NCBI GenBank assembly: GCA_012862575.1
Contig: BLSF01000001.1
Coordinates: 496,001-560,000, forward strand
Source of the DNA: Parietichytrium sp. I65-24A
Taxonomy: Eukaryota > Sar > Bigyra > Thraustochytrida > Thraustochytriidae
Direction: 5' to 3'
Length of the DNA stretch: 64,000 bases
The position numbers were made by a program, and so were the translations under genes. This document shows positions 37,626 through 48,202 of this stretch, piece by piece. The notes beneath the pieces are model-generated. The model was given only the letters and a program-made list of their open reading frames with translations. It was not told the origin of the DNA and searched no databases. How positions within the stretch are numbered: position 1 is the stretch's first letter; every line of letters begins with the position of its first letter.

Positions 37626-38657
37626 ATGTCGGAGCGCGCCCTGCGGCGCGTACGCAAGCGGCCCCGCGTTGCGTCCTCGCGGTCCTCGCGGTCCTCGCGG
37701 GGGACGGTGTCGTCCTCGTGCGGGCCCGCGGACCCGGCGCAGGACGGGTGGGACGACGATGCGTGGGACGCAGCGCTGGCCGGGGTGAGCGATGGCCTGG
37801 CAGGGGTGGAGCTGCAGCTGCGTCGCGCGGACCGCGCTGGAGGGCGCGTGGCGGTAACGTTCGCGCACCATGTGTACGCGGTGGTGCGGCCACGAAGCGC
37901 GGCGGACGCGGAGGTGCAAGAGGCCACGCGCGCGGGAAAGGTGCGCATGCTGTGGGCCACCAGTGTGGACAGGGCGCTGGTGCGCGAAGAGGACTATGTG
38001 TGCGAGGCGCAGCGGGTGGCGCAGCTCACCGGCGCCGACGAGGCTCGCGCCAAGGACTCGGAAGTGGTGCGGCGGTTCATGGAGAAGGTGTTGCCCCAGT
38101 GCAAGGACCTAAGCGTGTCGGCGGAGGACTTGTTTCGACTCATGTACGAGGAGACGGGCGGCGAGCAAGCGGCGGTGGCGCCAAAGCGGGGGGTGAGGAG
38201 GCCGGAAGCAATCCTGTGCCAAGCCGGATTGCTAATTCGCAGGGTTGATGTATTCGAGGCCAACAGCTTCTGGTTCACGTTACCAGAGCTTGGGGACGTT
38301 GTCGGCAGGATCAAGGAAGGGCGCAAGCAGATTCTTGCCACCATAAAGCGCAAGAAAAACAGCGAGATGCTGAAGAGGGATTTGGTCAACCTCGTTACCC
38401 AGGAGGCTAGAAAACGCGTCAAGTACAACTCCGACACCTCCTCCTCCTCCTCCTCGACGGTCAAGCCCTTCAGCTTTGCGAGAACTGCGGCCAAGATGCT
38501 AGATGAAAGCAACAAAACAAGCGTAGGGAACGCTGCCCTTGTAAAGGCTGTGGCGAAAATGGGAATTGAGTATCACATCATGGACGCGATTGAATCAGGG
38601 ACAATTCGATCCGTGGCAACAGGACTCGGCCCGCTTTTAAAGCCGGTTATGGATTGA
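37626..38657 (+). CDS. STK19: STK19-like winged-helix DNA-binding protein
   Basis: Encodes 343 residues. The C-terminal half matches the STK19 winged-helix array: SFWFTLPELG, GRKQILATIKRKKNSEMLK and the terminal GIEYHIMDAIESGTIRSVAT, which parallels the end of human STK19. Human STK19 is now regarded as a winged-helix DNA-binding factor in transcription-coupled repair rather than a kinase; no kinase motifs are seen here. The N-terminus is basic and Arg/Ser-rich (residues 1-26, a likely nuclear signal) and is encoded by a repeated tcctcgcgg. A Ser run comes from CTC/TCC repeats near 38439. It is intron-free and transcribed away from the EF-hand gene. Confidence 0.75.
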   Translation: MSERALRRVRKRPRVASSRSSRSSRGTVSSSCGPADPAQDGWDDDAWDAALAGVSDGLAGVELQLRRADRAGGRVAVTFAHHVYAVVRPRSAADAEVQEATRAGKVRMLWATSVDRALVREEDYVCEAQRVAQLTGADEARAKDSEVVRRFMEKVLPQCKDLSVSAEDLFRLMYEETGGEQAAVAPKRGVRRPEAILCQAGLLIRRVDVFEANSFWFTLPELGDVVGRIKEGRKQILATIKRKKNSEMLKRDLVNLVTQEARKRVKYNSDTSSSSSSTVKPFSFARTAAKMLDESNKTSVGNAALVKAVAKMGIEYHIMDAIESGTIRSVATGLGPLLKPVMD

Positions 38658-38873
38658 TCGTGGCTGCGTTCTTTCTGCCTGAGTTCTGCTTGGTCGTTCA
38701 CAAAGGCCGAAGGGCATCATGTTAAATATCGTTCCTTTTTTAATCTTTCTCTATGGGGCTCTCGAGTTGAGAGTCTCGTAGGAACGCAAGGTCTCACTGT
38801 CACCGTCGCCGTCACTGTCACTGTCCTTTGAAAAAAAGGGATTCAAAAGGAAACTGAGAGTTTCCGCTGGCTG

Positions 38874-40298
38874 TCAAACCGGAGTCGTAACGTTCGGGTT
38901 CGAACAAACGGCATCGTATACGCCTCCAGTTGGGTACGAACATGTGCAAAAGTTGGCCCAATCGTCACTGGGGGAGCATTGCAATTGGCCGACTACCAAA
39001 GAGTGAGTGGACGTCGCCCATCCTACAATGCTGGGAATAAAAACCCAAAGGAATTTGGTGCTCGGCCGTGGCCGACCCCACCTTTCAACAAGACTTAGCT
39101 CATCATTTTCAATGTACACGCAGACGCTGTCAAGGATGATCTCTGCTAATATTTGAGCGGCAAGTTGGCCTCCGAGCTTCGGAAAATCAATTTTCACCTC
39201 CAAAGGGTTCTCGTAACCCGCAAAGTAAACGTGTGGCATGGATAGGGTTGATCCGGAGTACATGTATATGATGACCACGTTTGCCCAAAGAGCAATGTAC
39301 TCTGCCATCATTTCTGAGGTAATGGTATCGCCAATCCACTGCACGTCGGTCAAGTCCAATCCCTCCAAAGATGATTTGCGCCTTGTGGAACTGTTGGGAC
39401 TTCCGACAAAGCGTTCTGGCATGACGGATGGTTCTATTTTACGCATGGCGAGGCAGAGTAGCATTCGCCTTTGCCTACGCAATAGAGTCATCCGAGAAAT
39501 GAACTCCGTGGCGGAGCTACAAACGAGATAAACCAGGAATTCAATATTGCTCGTGATGGTTGCTGCGACCATTCGCGACCATAGGGACAAGAAAATCTGA
39601 GCAAAAGTGGCGAAGACGATGGGAAATCTCCCGTCTACAGACTTATCCTTGCGAGCGAACTTATACCACATTCTCGAATGCAAAAGTGAAGGCACAACAT
39701 GCAGTTCACGAAGAAGCGGAAGCCACACGAGCGCAAACAAAAGTTTTGATGTGCTCAGAACGCCAAGATAGCTTCCGACTATGGTGCCAAGAAAAATATT
39801 ATAGGCCAAGAAGAAAAAGGACTTGAGGTATATTTTGTTCCGCCAGCCCATGATGATCGCCGAAAGAACCATCTGCCCCATGAAGCTCAGCAACGAGACC
39901 ATTGCTGAGCGTCGTCCTGATCGATAAACCAGATACGCTGTCAGTAGAGAGCCGCCTATGGCGTTTCCGAGCACATACCATTTTACTCTCCTTTCAACCT
40001 TGGAGAGTAGAACGTGAAAAGGCCCATGGAACACAAAAGCGAGAATGGCGTGCCTAATTAGATTTCCGCGCAATACGTGGTGGCACCAAATGCGTCCAAA
40101 AAAGCTTCCATAGCGCGCTTCGCAGTATGCAGTTCCGCCGTAGTCCGTGGACCACACCGTATTTTCCAGCTCCCTCTGCAACGGCGAAAACCTCGCCAAG
40201 GCTGAACAGAGGGCGAATGTTAGTGCACCAAGCACGCTCCACCCCAACAGCCGAAAGGAAAACGCGATGGCATTTGCCGCGCGCTCCAGCCTCTCCAT
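38874..40298 (-). CDS. Multi-pass membrane protein, tandem paralog 1
   Basis: Encodes 474 residues from the ATG at 40298; the frame extends to a TTG 11 codons upstream. About nine to ten hydrophobic segments were counted by eye. It is clearly paralogous to the next upstream gene (40968-42650): both share the order SPLQ...YC...W in the first loop, a GPFHVLL/GPLFLLI helix, a basic RMTLLRRQRRML/RFTLRYRQRQLV segment, EMMAEY/EMISEY, STLSMPHVYFA/STLAMPISYFA and a C-terminal Cys-rich end (CTCSYP/CSCAYP). I do not recognise the family. A transporter or sensor is possible but no signature supports either. Confidence 0.8.
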   Translation of the reverse strand: MERLERAANAIAFSFRLLGWSVLGALTFALCSALARFSPLQRELENTVWSTDYGGTAYCEARYGSFFGRIWCHHVLRGNLIRHAILAFVFHGPFHVLLSKVERRVKWYVLGNAIGGSLLTAYLVYRSGRRSAMVSLLSFMGQMVLSAIIMGWRNKIYLKSFFFLAYNIFLGTIVGSYLGVLSTSKLLFALVWLPLLRELHVVPSLLHSRMWYKFARKDKSVDGRFPIVFATFAQIFLSLWSRMVAATITSNIEFLVYLVCSSATEFISRMTLLRRQRRMLLCLAMRKIEPSVMPERFVGSPNSSTRRKSSLEGLDLTDVQWIGDTITSEMMAEYIALWANVVIIYMYSGSTLSMPHVYFAGYENPLEVKIDFPKLGGQLAAQILAEIILDSVCVYIENDELSLVERWGRPRPSTKFLWVFIPSIVGWATSTHSLVVGQLQCSPSDDWANFCTCSYPTGGVYDAVCSNPNVTTPV

Positions 40299-40967
40299 GC
40301 TTGACGGCGCGGCGTTGGTTTCCTTTTTCAAGTACGCATCGCTCCTTTAAGTGAGGGTAGTGTTGATCGCTTGCTTGCTTTGCTTGCTTGCTGGTTGAGG
40401 GGTTAAAGTTACCGGTACTCACAGTACTCTCAGGCTGGGGCCGTACTCCTCCTTGTCACCTCCGCTGCTCACAACAGCTCATTGAAATCAGTATGTACGA
40501 AATTCAACTTACATCTAGAAGTCAGCAGACAGACTCGTCAGCAGACTCAGACAAAACAATACTCGTCCATGAGCTCATACACCACCCTGCTCCACCCACC
40601 ACACGGACTTTACATTGACGAGTTTGGGTAGACGCCTCTGGCCCGCGGTTACGCAATCTTTCTGTCAGTGAGAGCCGTTGCCAACAGCTTCCTCAGGCTC
40701 AGTAGGCTCAGGCTCAGGCTAAGGAAGGCCGACTCAGGTTGCGATGCCAGGGATGCCCTGCGTCCACAGTGACTCTGCAGTTGCGCATTTGTATTTCTCT
40801 GTTTCTCGTCAACAGGATGACGTGATTCACTCGAAACCTTGTTTTTTGTCAATTGGCTAAAGTTACAAAAGTAGATTTGCACTGGTGATAGCAGTGGGAA
40901 TAGATTTCGCAAGAGGAGAAAAAATATAAGTTTAATCGTGATGTACTTCTGAAGACTTTCAAAGCGA
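40299..40967. other. Spacer between tandem paralogs
   Basis: Contains a GCTT microsatellite (40367-40391, gcttgcttgctttgcttgct) and a GTAC-type motif (accggtactcacagtactct near 40411-40432). It holds the promoter of the downstream paralog on the minus strand. No gene was recognised. Confidence 0.6.
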
Positions 40968-42650
40968 TCAGAATACAGTTGATGTGTTTGCAAAAGTTGA
41001 GTTCTCGAAACTGCCATCCTTGCAAATCCTACTAAAGATACTTCTGGACGGATAAGCGCATGAGCAAACTCCTTCGTAGTTCTCATTGCATTGGAGCAAG
41101 CTACGACTTAAAACGACCATCGAAGCTCCGAAAGCGATTATTGATGGGATAATTATCAGTACAACGCGTACCCGAGTCGTTTTTGACCTCCACCTCGCAT
41201 CTAGGTGCAGCACATCTTCTTCAAACGCGATACAAATGGCGTCAATTCCGAGCTCGGCGACAATCTGAAGCATGAACTGCACCAAGAGATCCGAACTCTC
41301 CAACTCAACATGCAGAGGATCGTTTGCATTCGCAAAATAGGAAATCGGCATGGCGAGAGTTGAATCGTGATATACCACGATGAGGGCTATGTTGACAAAG
41401 ATCCCGAGGTATTCAGATATCATCTCTCCAAGGATGATGTTCGAAATCCACTCGAACTCTAATTCGATTGGCCTTTGAGGGAGGAGCACCTGCGTATTTG
41501 GTAGTTTTGATGGTTTTAATTTCTCTGGCTGCGATCCCACTGATGACGTGCGCGACAATATGGAACCTCTTCGCAACGGCGTTATTGCTGAGCTTCGAAC
41601 TTGATCAAACATGCGCACAAGTTGTCGCTGGCGATATCTCAAAGTGAAACGCATCAAAACTTCGAGGGTCGATCCAGCCGCAACGTACGCGACCACCTCC
41701 ATTCTGCTTTGCATGGAAATCACAATCATTCTAGACCAAATACCGTAGAAGTTGAGAGCTATGAAAACCAATGCAGGGAGATACTCCGCGTTAAAAATTC
41801 CCGGCGCGTCAAAATTGCGAAAGTTCAAGTTACGGTAGTTGAACCCAGCTGGAAGAATGTGAAACTCGCGAAGGATGGGAATACCAAAGATTGCGAAAAG
41901 AAGCACATTCTCACTGATTTTCTGAAAGACCGCAAAAGTTACAATTGCAGTGACCAAAGATACGACCAAGTATGCGCTGCAGCTCACGAAGACTTTGTCT
42001 ACTGGGAGCAGAATGAAACCTGCAACCATCGTAGCAATTGGGTATATTATCTGGGTGTACTCCTCAGCATCGTACGGACTCATCAACACAAAGCCAGTCA
42101 GCAAGGCGTGCAAGCTCAGCCCATAAAGAAGTACTTTCGCCTTCTCGATGCGTTTGAGGTTCGCGATCAAGAGGAAAAGTGGGCCAAAAAAGGTCAAGGA
42201 AACCGGCAACCGGCGGTAAACATTCCCAAATTCGAACTCGTAGCACCACATTTTTTGAAAAATATGAGCACGGTTTGCCATGCAGTACTCGGCCGATCCT
42301 CTTGATGTTGTGAAGGAAGTGTCCTTGAGCTGTTTTTGCAAAGGCGAGTATCGCATCGCTATTGCAAGAATGCTTACACAGAGAACGCCAATTAAAGACC
42401 ACAGCATAAGTTCCAGCGCGAGCACGAAGCCAGTCTTTATTCTTCGAAACCTTCGGATCCAGTTGTCTCGGGAGCAAAAGGGCTCCTTTACTTGCACGAC
42501 ACCGCGCTCTGCCTCCGTCCGCCTGTTCACAATCTTTCTTGTTACCTTGCGAACCAGAATTGTACCTGGGGACACAGGCTCTGGGTTTAGTGGTTGGGGC
42601 GTGACCTTGGCAGAGTCCTCCCACGCAAGCTTGCCTGTGGTTAACGGCAT
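40968..42650 (-). CDS. Multi-pass membrane protein, tandem paralog 2
   Basis: Encodes 560 residues, about 85 longer than its neighbour owing to a longer cytoplasmic N-terminus (TGKLAWEDSAKVTPQPLNPE) and a Ser/Arg-rich intracellular loop (SAITPLRRGSILSRTSSVGS), a plausible phosphorylation site region. Membrane topology and conserved motifs match paralog 1 throughout. Same-strand adjacency shows a local tandem duplication followed by strong divergence. The family and function are unknown. Confidence 0.82.
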   Translation of the reverse strand: MPLTTGKLAWEDSAKVTPQPLNPEPVSPGTILVRKVTRKIVNRRTEAERGVVQVKEPFCSRDNWIRRFRRIKTGFVLALELMLWSLIGVLCVSILAIAMRYSPLQKQLKDTSFTTSRGSAEYCMANRAHIFQKMWCYEFEFGNVYRRLPVSLTFFGPLFLLIANLKRIEKAKVLLYGLSLHALLTGFVLMSPYDAEEYTQIIYPIATMVAGFILLPVDKVFVSCSAYLVVSLVTAIVTFAVFQKISENVLLFAIFGIPILREFHILPAGFNYRNLNFRNFDAPGIFNAEYLPALVFIALNFYGIWSRMIVISMQSRMEVVAYVAAGSTLEVLMRFTLRYRQRQLVRMFDQVRSSAITPLRRGSILSRTSSVGSQPEKLKPSKLPNTQVLLPQRPIELEFEWISNIILGEMISEYLGIFVNIALIVVYHDSTLAMPISYFANANDPLHVELESSDLLVQFMLQIVAELGIDAICIAFEEDVLHLDARWRSKTTRVRVVLIIIPSIIAFGASMVVLSRSLLQCNENYEGVCSCAYPSRSIFSRICKDGSFENSTFANTSTVF

Positions 42651-44759
42651 GGTGGTCCCGCGCTGCTCGCGAAACCCCGCCTCCTCGCTCGCGCTCTACT
42701 CGCCCTGAGCAGCGTCGCTTTGTTGCGCCTTGACTCTGTCCGCTGTCCAGTTTGCTGTGCTGGCCTGAGTCATCTGGTCCGGACCGACCTCAACATTTTG
42801 CCCAAGCCAATCTAACATCATAGGTGCATTCGCTCGTCAAGCTGATGTTCGCCAAACTTTCAGGTGCTCGGGCGAGAAATTCTAGAGCTCCAGAACTAGA
42901 GACTGTAAGCCGCTGAGGAGCGAAGTTGCAAAATAAGCTTTGATTCGTAGAAATGTTGCTATGGCCCCGTGATTTGCCAAATCTTGTTTCCAACGAGATG
43001 GTATATAAGCGAGCCAAAAGGTGTACCGCAAGTTACAGACAGTGGTAAACTTCAAGCGTCGATGCAAGTCAGGAGTGTTGAGAAGTTTGATCGTTAGCAC
43101 ATCAACTCTCAACGCTCTCACTCTAACGAGTTTTTTACGATGAGAAGTGCCATAGGCATCGTATTTCAACGGCAAAATTTGCCTCCCCCCCGCGTTCCGC
43201 AACCTGGCGTTTACTAGAGGGCTGGCTTGCGCGAAGACCATTTCTTGGTAGGGTATGCATATCTCTTTAACCTTCACCTCGCACAGCTGCTGGAAACCCA
43301 CATCCTTATGCGTAGTTCCAGGTGCTGAGTGCTCGCGGTCGTGGAATTTAAATTCCGCTGTTGGCAGAGCACCCGCAGACTCAGACGTGCTGCCATAAAT
43401 CAATACGGACCTCTGCCTTCGCTGCCCACACTCCGCCTCCGCTCCGCTCCCCACATTCACTCCAATGCCATATCATGCCATGTCAAGTCGTGTAAGCTCG
43501 CTCTGTGATGCTCAGCGGTTTAGCGGCTCGAGGCTCACAATCTCTGTAACGGATATGTTTACAGTTTCTATTAGAAACATACCGTCTGCTTCTAGTAGTC
43601 AGTGTTTCAATTCTCAGGCGCGAGAGCGATCGACAGATAGTGGCGGTAAAGAAGCAGTGCTGCAAGCTCTTCAGCAGCGCTGTAAGCAACTGGAAAGTTT
43701 CGCGAGACGTTTCCAATCGAGGAATCTATTATAATCTGAGTTCTGATGATTTGAGTTCTGATAATCTGAGTTCTGAGTCTGCTCTGAATATTGAGTGCGG
43801 CCTCTCTGAAGACGCAAGATGTTAGGGTGAGACTAGACGCGACTGCACCGATCAAGCGGCACAGAATATAGAGTATCGGTTTCGTGAGCCCGTGGAATGT
43901 GACCGCGTAGCACCCTTTGACAAGCGAGGCTAGCGCAAAGCTACCGAAGTGTGAAAAAGCTCCGCAGCTCAAGACCTCAACTTTGCTCTACTCAAATCAT
44001 TGAAACGGAGGAGCTCTGTGTAAAATTGTGAATTCTTTTCAGTCACAAAAATTCAATCGCTAATTTCGTCTTCTCTCGATATTCACGATATTCATACCAA
44101 ACGACCCTCCTGCGCATCGTTCTAACCTCTTCGTTACTCGGAAAAACAGCAAAACAATAGTACCTTCCACCCAATATTAGCGTAGCTTCTATTATAGTGA
44201 GCGGTAGGATACGTGTGTGAGCACGACATAATTCGCCGCGAGGACACAAAGCACGGTAAAGCGGCCACTTTAGAAGCACAGAAGCGTACGGAAAGGAGAA
44301 CTTGGGATCAGTAGAAGCCTAGCCTATTCAACTGAGAGTAAAACGACACGTTTGTTCCACTCTGGGCGAGAGACTCTTGACTCTTCCCTGTCTTCCCTCT
44401 CTTCCCTCTCTTCCCAGGTGAGCGCCACGTGGCTGGCTTACTGCAGTAGCACACCATTTTTTAATTTCCTCTGTTCGCAGGCAGTACTCAGTAATCAGTT
44501 ATCAGTACTGAGTACCGCGTACTGACAGTGAGTGCGAGTGCTGAGAAGGTGGTCCGCAGTTCGGTGGTTTGTGGCACAGTTGGTGAGCACAAAGTTGTGT
44601 GTGCCTGGGTCGGGGTGTCTCGGTTTAATTTTTTTTATTTGTTGTCGTGGAGCTCCATGGGAGTCACGCAGGCGTGCTAATTGCAAGTCGGAGTCGGAGG
44701 AGGGAGCAGCGAGCTGAGGAAGCTGATAAGGTTGGAGCGGAATATACGTTGCCGCAATT
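42651..44759. other. 2.1-kb non-coding region between divergent genes
   Basis: Lies upstream of paralog 2 (-) and of the EDEM gene (+). An open frame of 192 codons on the minus strand (43460-42882) lacks an ATG for its first third and has no domain. An 89-codon + frame at 43465 ends in a short helical segment. Both are probably chance. Diverged gagttctga repeats lie at 43738-43785 and a dense cluster of GTAC/TGACAGTGAG motifs at 44483-44535. Confidence 0.5.
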
Positions 44760-47213
44760 ATGCGCAAAATTGCCGCCGTGCTGGGGCTGTTCGCTGCTGT
44801 TGTCGGGCAGGGGGAGAGAGGTGTGTGCAGAAATGATTTCCGAGAAGAATATTCGCAACTCACAGGTTGCGGGTTCAGTGCGTGGCTACCGCACGATCGC
44901 GCTGCTAGTAATAGAGAAAAGGTGAAGGAGATGTTTGGACATGCTTATAGGAATTACATGGAGCATGCGTGGCCGTGGGATGAGCTGCGTCCGCTCAAGT
45001 GTACCGGAAGGAAATGGTTCCATCGGGAACGAGGCACTATTGATGACACCCTTGGCGGTTTTTCGTTGACGCTGGTGGACAGCTTGGACAGCCTTGCTGT
45101 TTTAGGCATGTTCACAGAGTTCTATGACGCTGTACAAAAAGTAATTCGAGAGGTGCACTTTGACCGGGATGTAACAGTGTCAGTATTTGAAACGACGATC
45201 AGAATGCTGGGCGGCTTACTGTCAGCCCACTTGCTCTTTACACAAAACAGAATACCCCAAGAATATGCACCAAAGGGTTTCTTTTACAATGGGGAGCTTT
45301 TGCGCCTGGCTACAGATCTCGGAACCAGGCTTCTTCCGGCGTTCAATAGCGGCACAGGGCTGCCTTTCCACCGCGTCAACCTGCGCCATGGTGTGGTGGT
45401 GGGAGAGACGACGGAAACGTGCACTGCAGCAGCAGGCACCCTTCTGGTGGAGTTTGGGCTGCTCTCGCGGCTGACCAACGATGGCCGTTTTGAGGACGTT
45501 GCACGCAAAGCTGTATATGTGTTGTGGGACCGCCGGCATCCCGAGTCGGGATTGATTGGAAATACCATCAATGTGCGGAATGGGGCTTGGCTTTCTCCGT
45601 TTTCTGGTACTGGTGCCGGGATTGACAGCTACTTTGAGTACCTCATCAAGGCATACATCCTACTAGACGACCCAGCAAGCCCATACTACAAGCCACTCGG
45701 TGCGGCGTGGCAATCCAAGCCAAGTCTGAAGGATATGTTTCTTGAATCTCTTCAAATTGTAGAGTCTCACCTTTCCTTTGGGCCGTGGCATATCGATGTG
45801 CACATGAGAGAAGGTAGACGCAGGCCGCGGCATTACGTAGTGTCTGCTCTCCAAGCGTTTTGGCCCGGGATGGAAGCGACGGTGGGAAACTTGGCTCGGG
45901 CGGAGAACATGCTGGAGTCTTTTTTCCTTCTCTGGCAGCACTTTGGTGTCCTTCCAGAAGCTTTCGACTTGGCTTCCCGGATACCCACAGCCTTCGGCAA
46001 GCACTTCTTCTTGCGGCCAGAAATCATTGAGAGTACGATGCTTTTGTATGAGCAGACTAACGACGCAAAGTACCTTGAGATGGGAGAAAGAATGATGTTG
46101 AGTCTGGACTCGCGCTGTCGGGTTGCTTGTGGCTTTAGCGCTATCAACGACGTCACTGCCGACGTATGGAAGCACGAAGACCGAATGGACAGTTTCTTGC
46201 TCTCCGAGACATTTAAATATCTCTACATGCTATTTGATATGGGCGCACGGCAGAGCACGCAGCCTACAGTGTTGAGTAGAGGCTCTGAAAAGGTACTGTT
46301 CTCGACCGAGGGTCATGTTTTTTTCCTCCCTACCGAATCCATTCTTGGGGAGCCTATCGCCAACCCTCACCATAATTTACGTTTCGCAGCAGAAAATTCG
46401 TCTGCGCATAATGTAAGCGGAGCGCCACCGCCACGCTCGCACAGCTCGTGTTTGACATCGGCGGAAGACCAAGCTTGCGACGTGCACGAGGTGAGACGAC
46501 GTGTTCGAGCAGCAGCATCGTTGGATCCAGTGCTTTCGCCATACCTTCATGCGCCGATTCATATACCAAGCTATGCAAACCAGGTGCCGTCTCAGTCCTT
46601 CTGGTTTGCGCCAGCGCAATTTGGCCGGGAAGTTGACGAGCGTGACACCGACAATGTTCGCTACGTAGTTATCAAGGCGGAGCCACGGCACGCTTGCAAA
46701 CCTTTGAGAAACGCCGCAAAAATTCAAAACGCGATTGAACACGCTCGAGACCTCCGGCTGGCTAGAGATGGGGCCACTCTGCGCGTTGCTATACTCGTAA
46801 ATCGCGGGAAGTGCAGCTTTGTTCAGAAGGTCTTCAACGTCGCAAACAGCACCAACGCAAAAATGGTGTTTGTGCTCAACCGAGAATCTGGCGAGCTCGG
46901 AGAGACTGTGTATAACATGGTGGACGATGGCACGGCTGCTGCTCAGAGCGCACCGATGGTTCGAGTCGCAGCGCTGATGGTGCCATCCTCGTTTGGTGAA
47001 CTCTTGGACCAAACGTTGCTTTCTGGTGTCGGAGTGCCGGACACCAAAAAGCTCCACGTATCTCATCACCTTGTCGTACAACTTTCAAGCGCCGAGTCAA
47101 CGAAGAGTCGTAAGGGTGAAGAGAAACTTAATGCTGCACAGCAAGGAAACAACGAGCTCCAAGTATTATCCGAGCTCGTTCTCGGAGCATTCAAGATGAT
47201 TTTCTCGCCTTGA
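44760..47213 (+). CDS. EDEM3-type ER degradation alpha-mannosidase-like protein (GH47 + PA domain)
   Basis: Encodes 817 residues. An N-terminal signal peptide (IAAVLGLFAAVVG) is followed by a GH47 catalytic domain (about residues 30-480). Its hallmarks are MEHAWPWDELRPL, TLVDSLDSLAVLG, TTIRMLGGLLSAH (145-157), FWPGMEA, FFLRPEIIEST and DSFLLSETFKYLYMLF. A protease-associated (PA) domain lies at about 640-760 (RVAILVNRGKCSFVQKV). This GH47-PA architecture is that of EDEM3, which trims mannose from misfolded glycoproteins for ER-associated degradation. No C-terminal KDEL-type retention signal is present. It is convergent with a cyclin gene 221 bp downstream. Confidence 0.9.
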   Translation: MRKIAAVLGLFAAVVGQGERGVCRNDFREEYSQLTGCGFSAWLPHDRAASNREKVKEMFGHAYRNYMEHAWPWDELRPLKCTGRKWFHRERGTIDDTLGGFSLTLVDSLDSLAVLGMFTEFYDAVQKVIREVHFDRDVTVSVFETTIRMLGGLLSAHLLFTQNRIPQEYAPKGFFYNGELLRLATDLGTRLLPAFNSGTGLPFHRVNLRHGVVVGETTETCTAAAGTLLVEFGLLSRLTNDGRFEDVARKAVYVLWDRRHPESGLIGNTINVRNGAWLSPFSGTGAGIDSYFEYLIKAYILLDDPASPYYKPLGAAWQSKPSLKDMFLESLQIVESHLSFGPWHIDVHMREGRRRPRHYVVSALQAFWPGMEATVGNLARAENMLESFFLLWQHFGVLPEAFDLASRIPTAFGKHFFLRPEIIESTMLLYEQTNDAKYLEMGERMMLSLDSRCRVACGFSAINDVTADVWKHEDRMDSFLLSETFKYLYMLFDMGARQSTQPTVLSRGSEKVLFSTEGHVFFLPTESILGEPIANPHHNLRFAAENSSAHNVSGAPPPRSHSSCLTSAEDQACDVHEVRRRVRAAASLDPVLSPYLHAPIHIPSYANQVPSQSFWFAPAQFGREVDERDTDNVRYVVIKAEPRHACKPLRNAAKIQNAIEHARDLRLARDGATLRVAILVNRGKCSFVQKVFNVANSTNAKMVFVLNRESGELGETVYNMVDDGTAAAQSAPMVRVAALMVPSSFGELLDQTLLSGVGVPDTKKLHVSHHLVVQLSSAESTKSRKGEEKLNAAQQGNNELQVLSELVLGAFKMIFSP

Positions 47214-47434
47214 GAGCGAGCTGTACATACTAATATTCCGTTTATTTTCTAAAATTGCCTCGGTGTCGTACTTTTGCTTGAAAGCACAGTCTTTGGTTGC
47301 CCACAGTCTCGAGCGTTCATTTCCTATTTTCACGGAGGGCGGCAAGACAAAGATATATTTCAAAATATTGGATGAGGACACACATTTTTGTATTATTCAG
47401 ATTTCTATAGACAGCAAGCTAACAGACACAAAAG

Positions 47435-48202
47435 TTATTTACAGATAGCTTGAAGGTGCGAAAGCAGACCGAAAAATTCGTTGCGGGGAACCTGCACCTT
47501 AAATTGGATCATGGAGAGAAACTGGAATTCGAGACGGTTCATTTCTTCCAAAGAAATGCCACCGACACGGGCCCAGTAGCTGTTCGGGAATGGCACGTCC
47601 TCTGCAACTTTGACAGCGCATAGAAAAGCAGAAAGACAAAGCCTATGAACGTTCATGTGCGTGACCTGAAAGTCGGGGTTGGCTTCGCTGATCCTATTGA
47701 TATAGATGAGAGCAAGCACAAAAGTCCTCAGCCCGATGGGGACTTGATCGCCCGTCTGCGTAGGTTTCCATGCCTCCAAATATTTTTTCAACCGCCGCAT
47801 GTAGTCGGCGATTGCAATAGAGGGCACCGAGAAGCCTTGGAACGATTTACACGAGCTTTGGTCGCCACGTCTCGCAAGGAGCTCCAGTGCGCTGGCTGCC
47901 GCCGAATAGACTGCCTCGAAAAGCGGTGTGCCGGGTGAATCCTCTGAGCACTCTGCAGGCGCCGACTCGCTGGCCACCTCTGCCTTTTCCGCTCTCTCTG
48001 ACGGCACGTCTTGCATTGGCTGGTGCCTCTCCTGGTGTTCATCTTCATCTTCTTTCGACTCGAACTCCAACTGCTGGCTGATCAGAGACGTATCCTTGCG
48101 CTTCAACGCAGCAGGAATCTCGGCACACATCTCCTCGTGCTTGCTCCATTTGTTCTCGCCCATCACCACTTCCGCCAACATTTCCACTCCTGCTGCCACC
48201 AT
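47435..48202 (-). CDS. PHO80-like (U/P-type) cyclin, copy 1
   Basis: Encodes 255 residues from the ATG at 48202. The cyclin box at about 115-240 has the PHO80/PCL pattern: IADYMRRLKKYLEAW, RTFVLALIYINRI, VHRLCLSAFLCAVKVAED, NSYWARVGGISLEEMNRLE, FLSMIQFKVQV. Such cyclins partner with PHO85/CDK5-like kinases in nutrient and cell-cycle control. The open frame runs further upstream (to 48349, GTG), and a separate ATG-initiated 111-codon Lys/Glu/Arg-rich frame at 48654-48319 could supply an N-terminal exon, but I found no in-phase splice. The N-terminal 110 residues are acidic and low-complexity. Confidence 0.85.
   Translation of the reverse strand: MVAAGVEMLAEVVMGENKWSKHEEMCAEIPAALKRKDTSLISQQLEFESKEDEDEHQERHQPMQDVPSERAEKAEVASESAPAECSEDSPGTPLFEAVYSAAASALELLARRGDQSSCKSFQGFSVPSIAIADYMRRLKKYLEAWKPTQTGDQVPIGLRTFVLALIYINRISEANPDFQVTHMNVHRLCLSAFLCAVKVAEDVPFPNSYWARVGGISLEEMNRLEFQFLSMIQFKVQVPRNEFFGLLSHLQAICK

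Noticed and set aside
38890-38915. tRNA B-box-like gggttcgaac
   Set aside because: It lies in the antisense of the C-terminal coding part of paralog 1 and has no A-box or cloverleaf partner at tRNA spacing.
42882-43460. 192-codon open frame on the minus strand
   Set aside because: It opens with GTG and has no ATG for about 70 codons. No domain or signal was recognised, and a frame of this length is not unexpected by chance in 64 kb searched in six frames.
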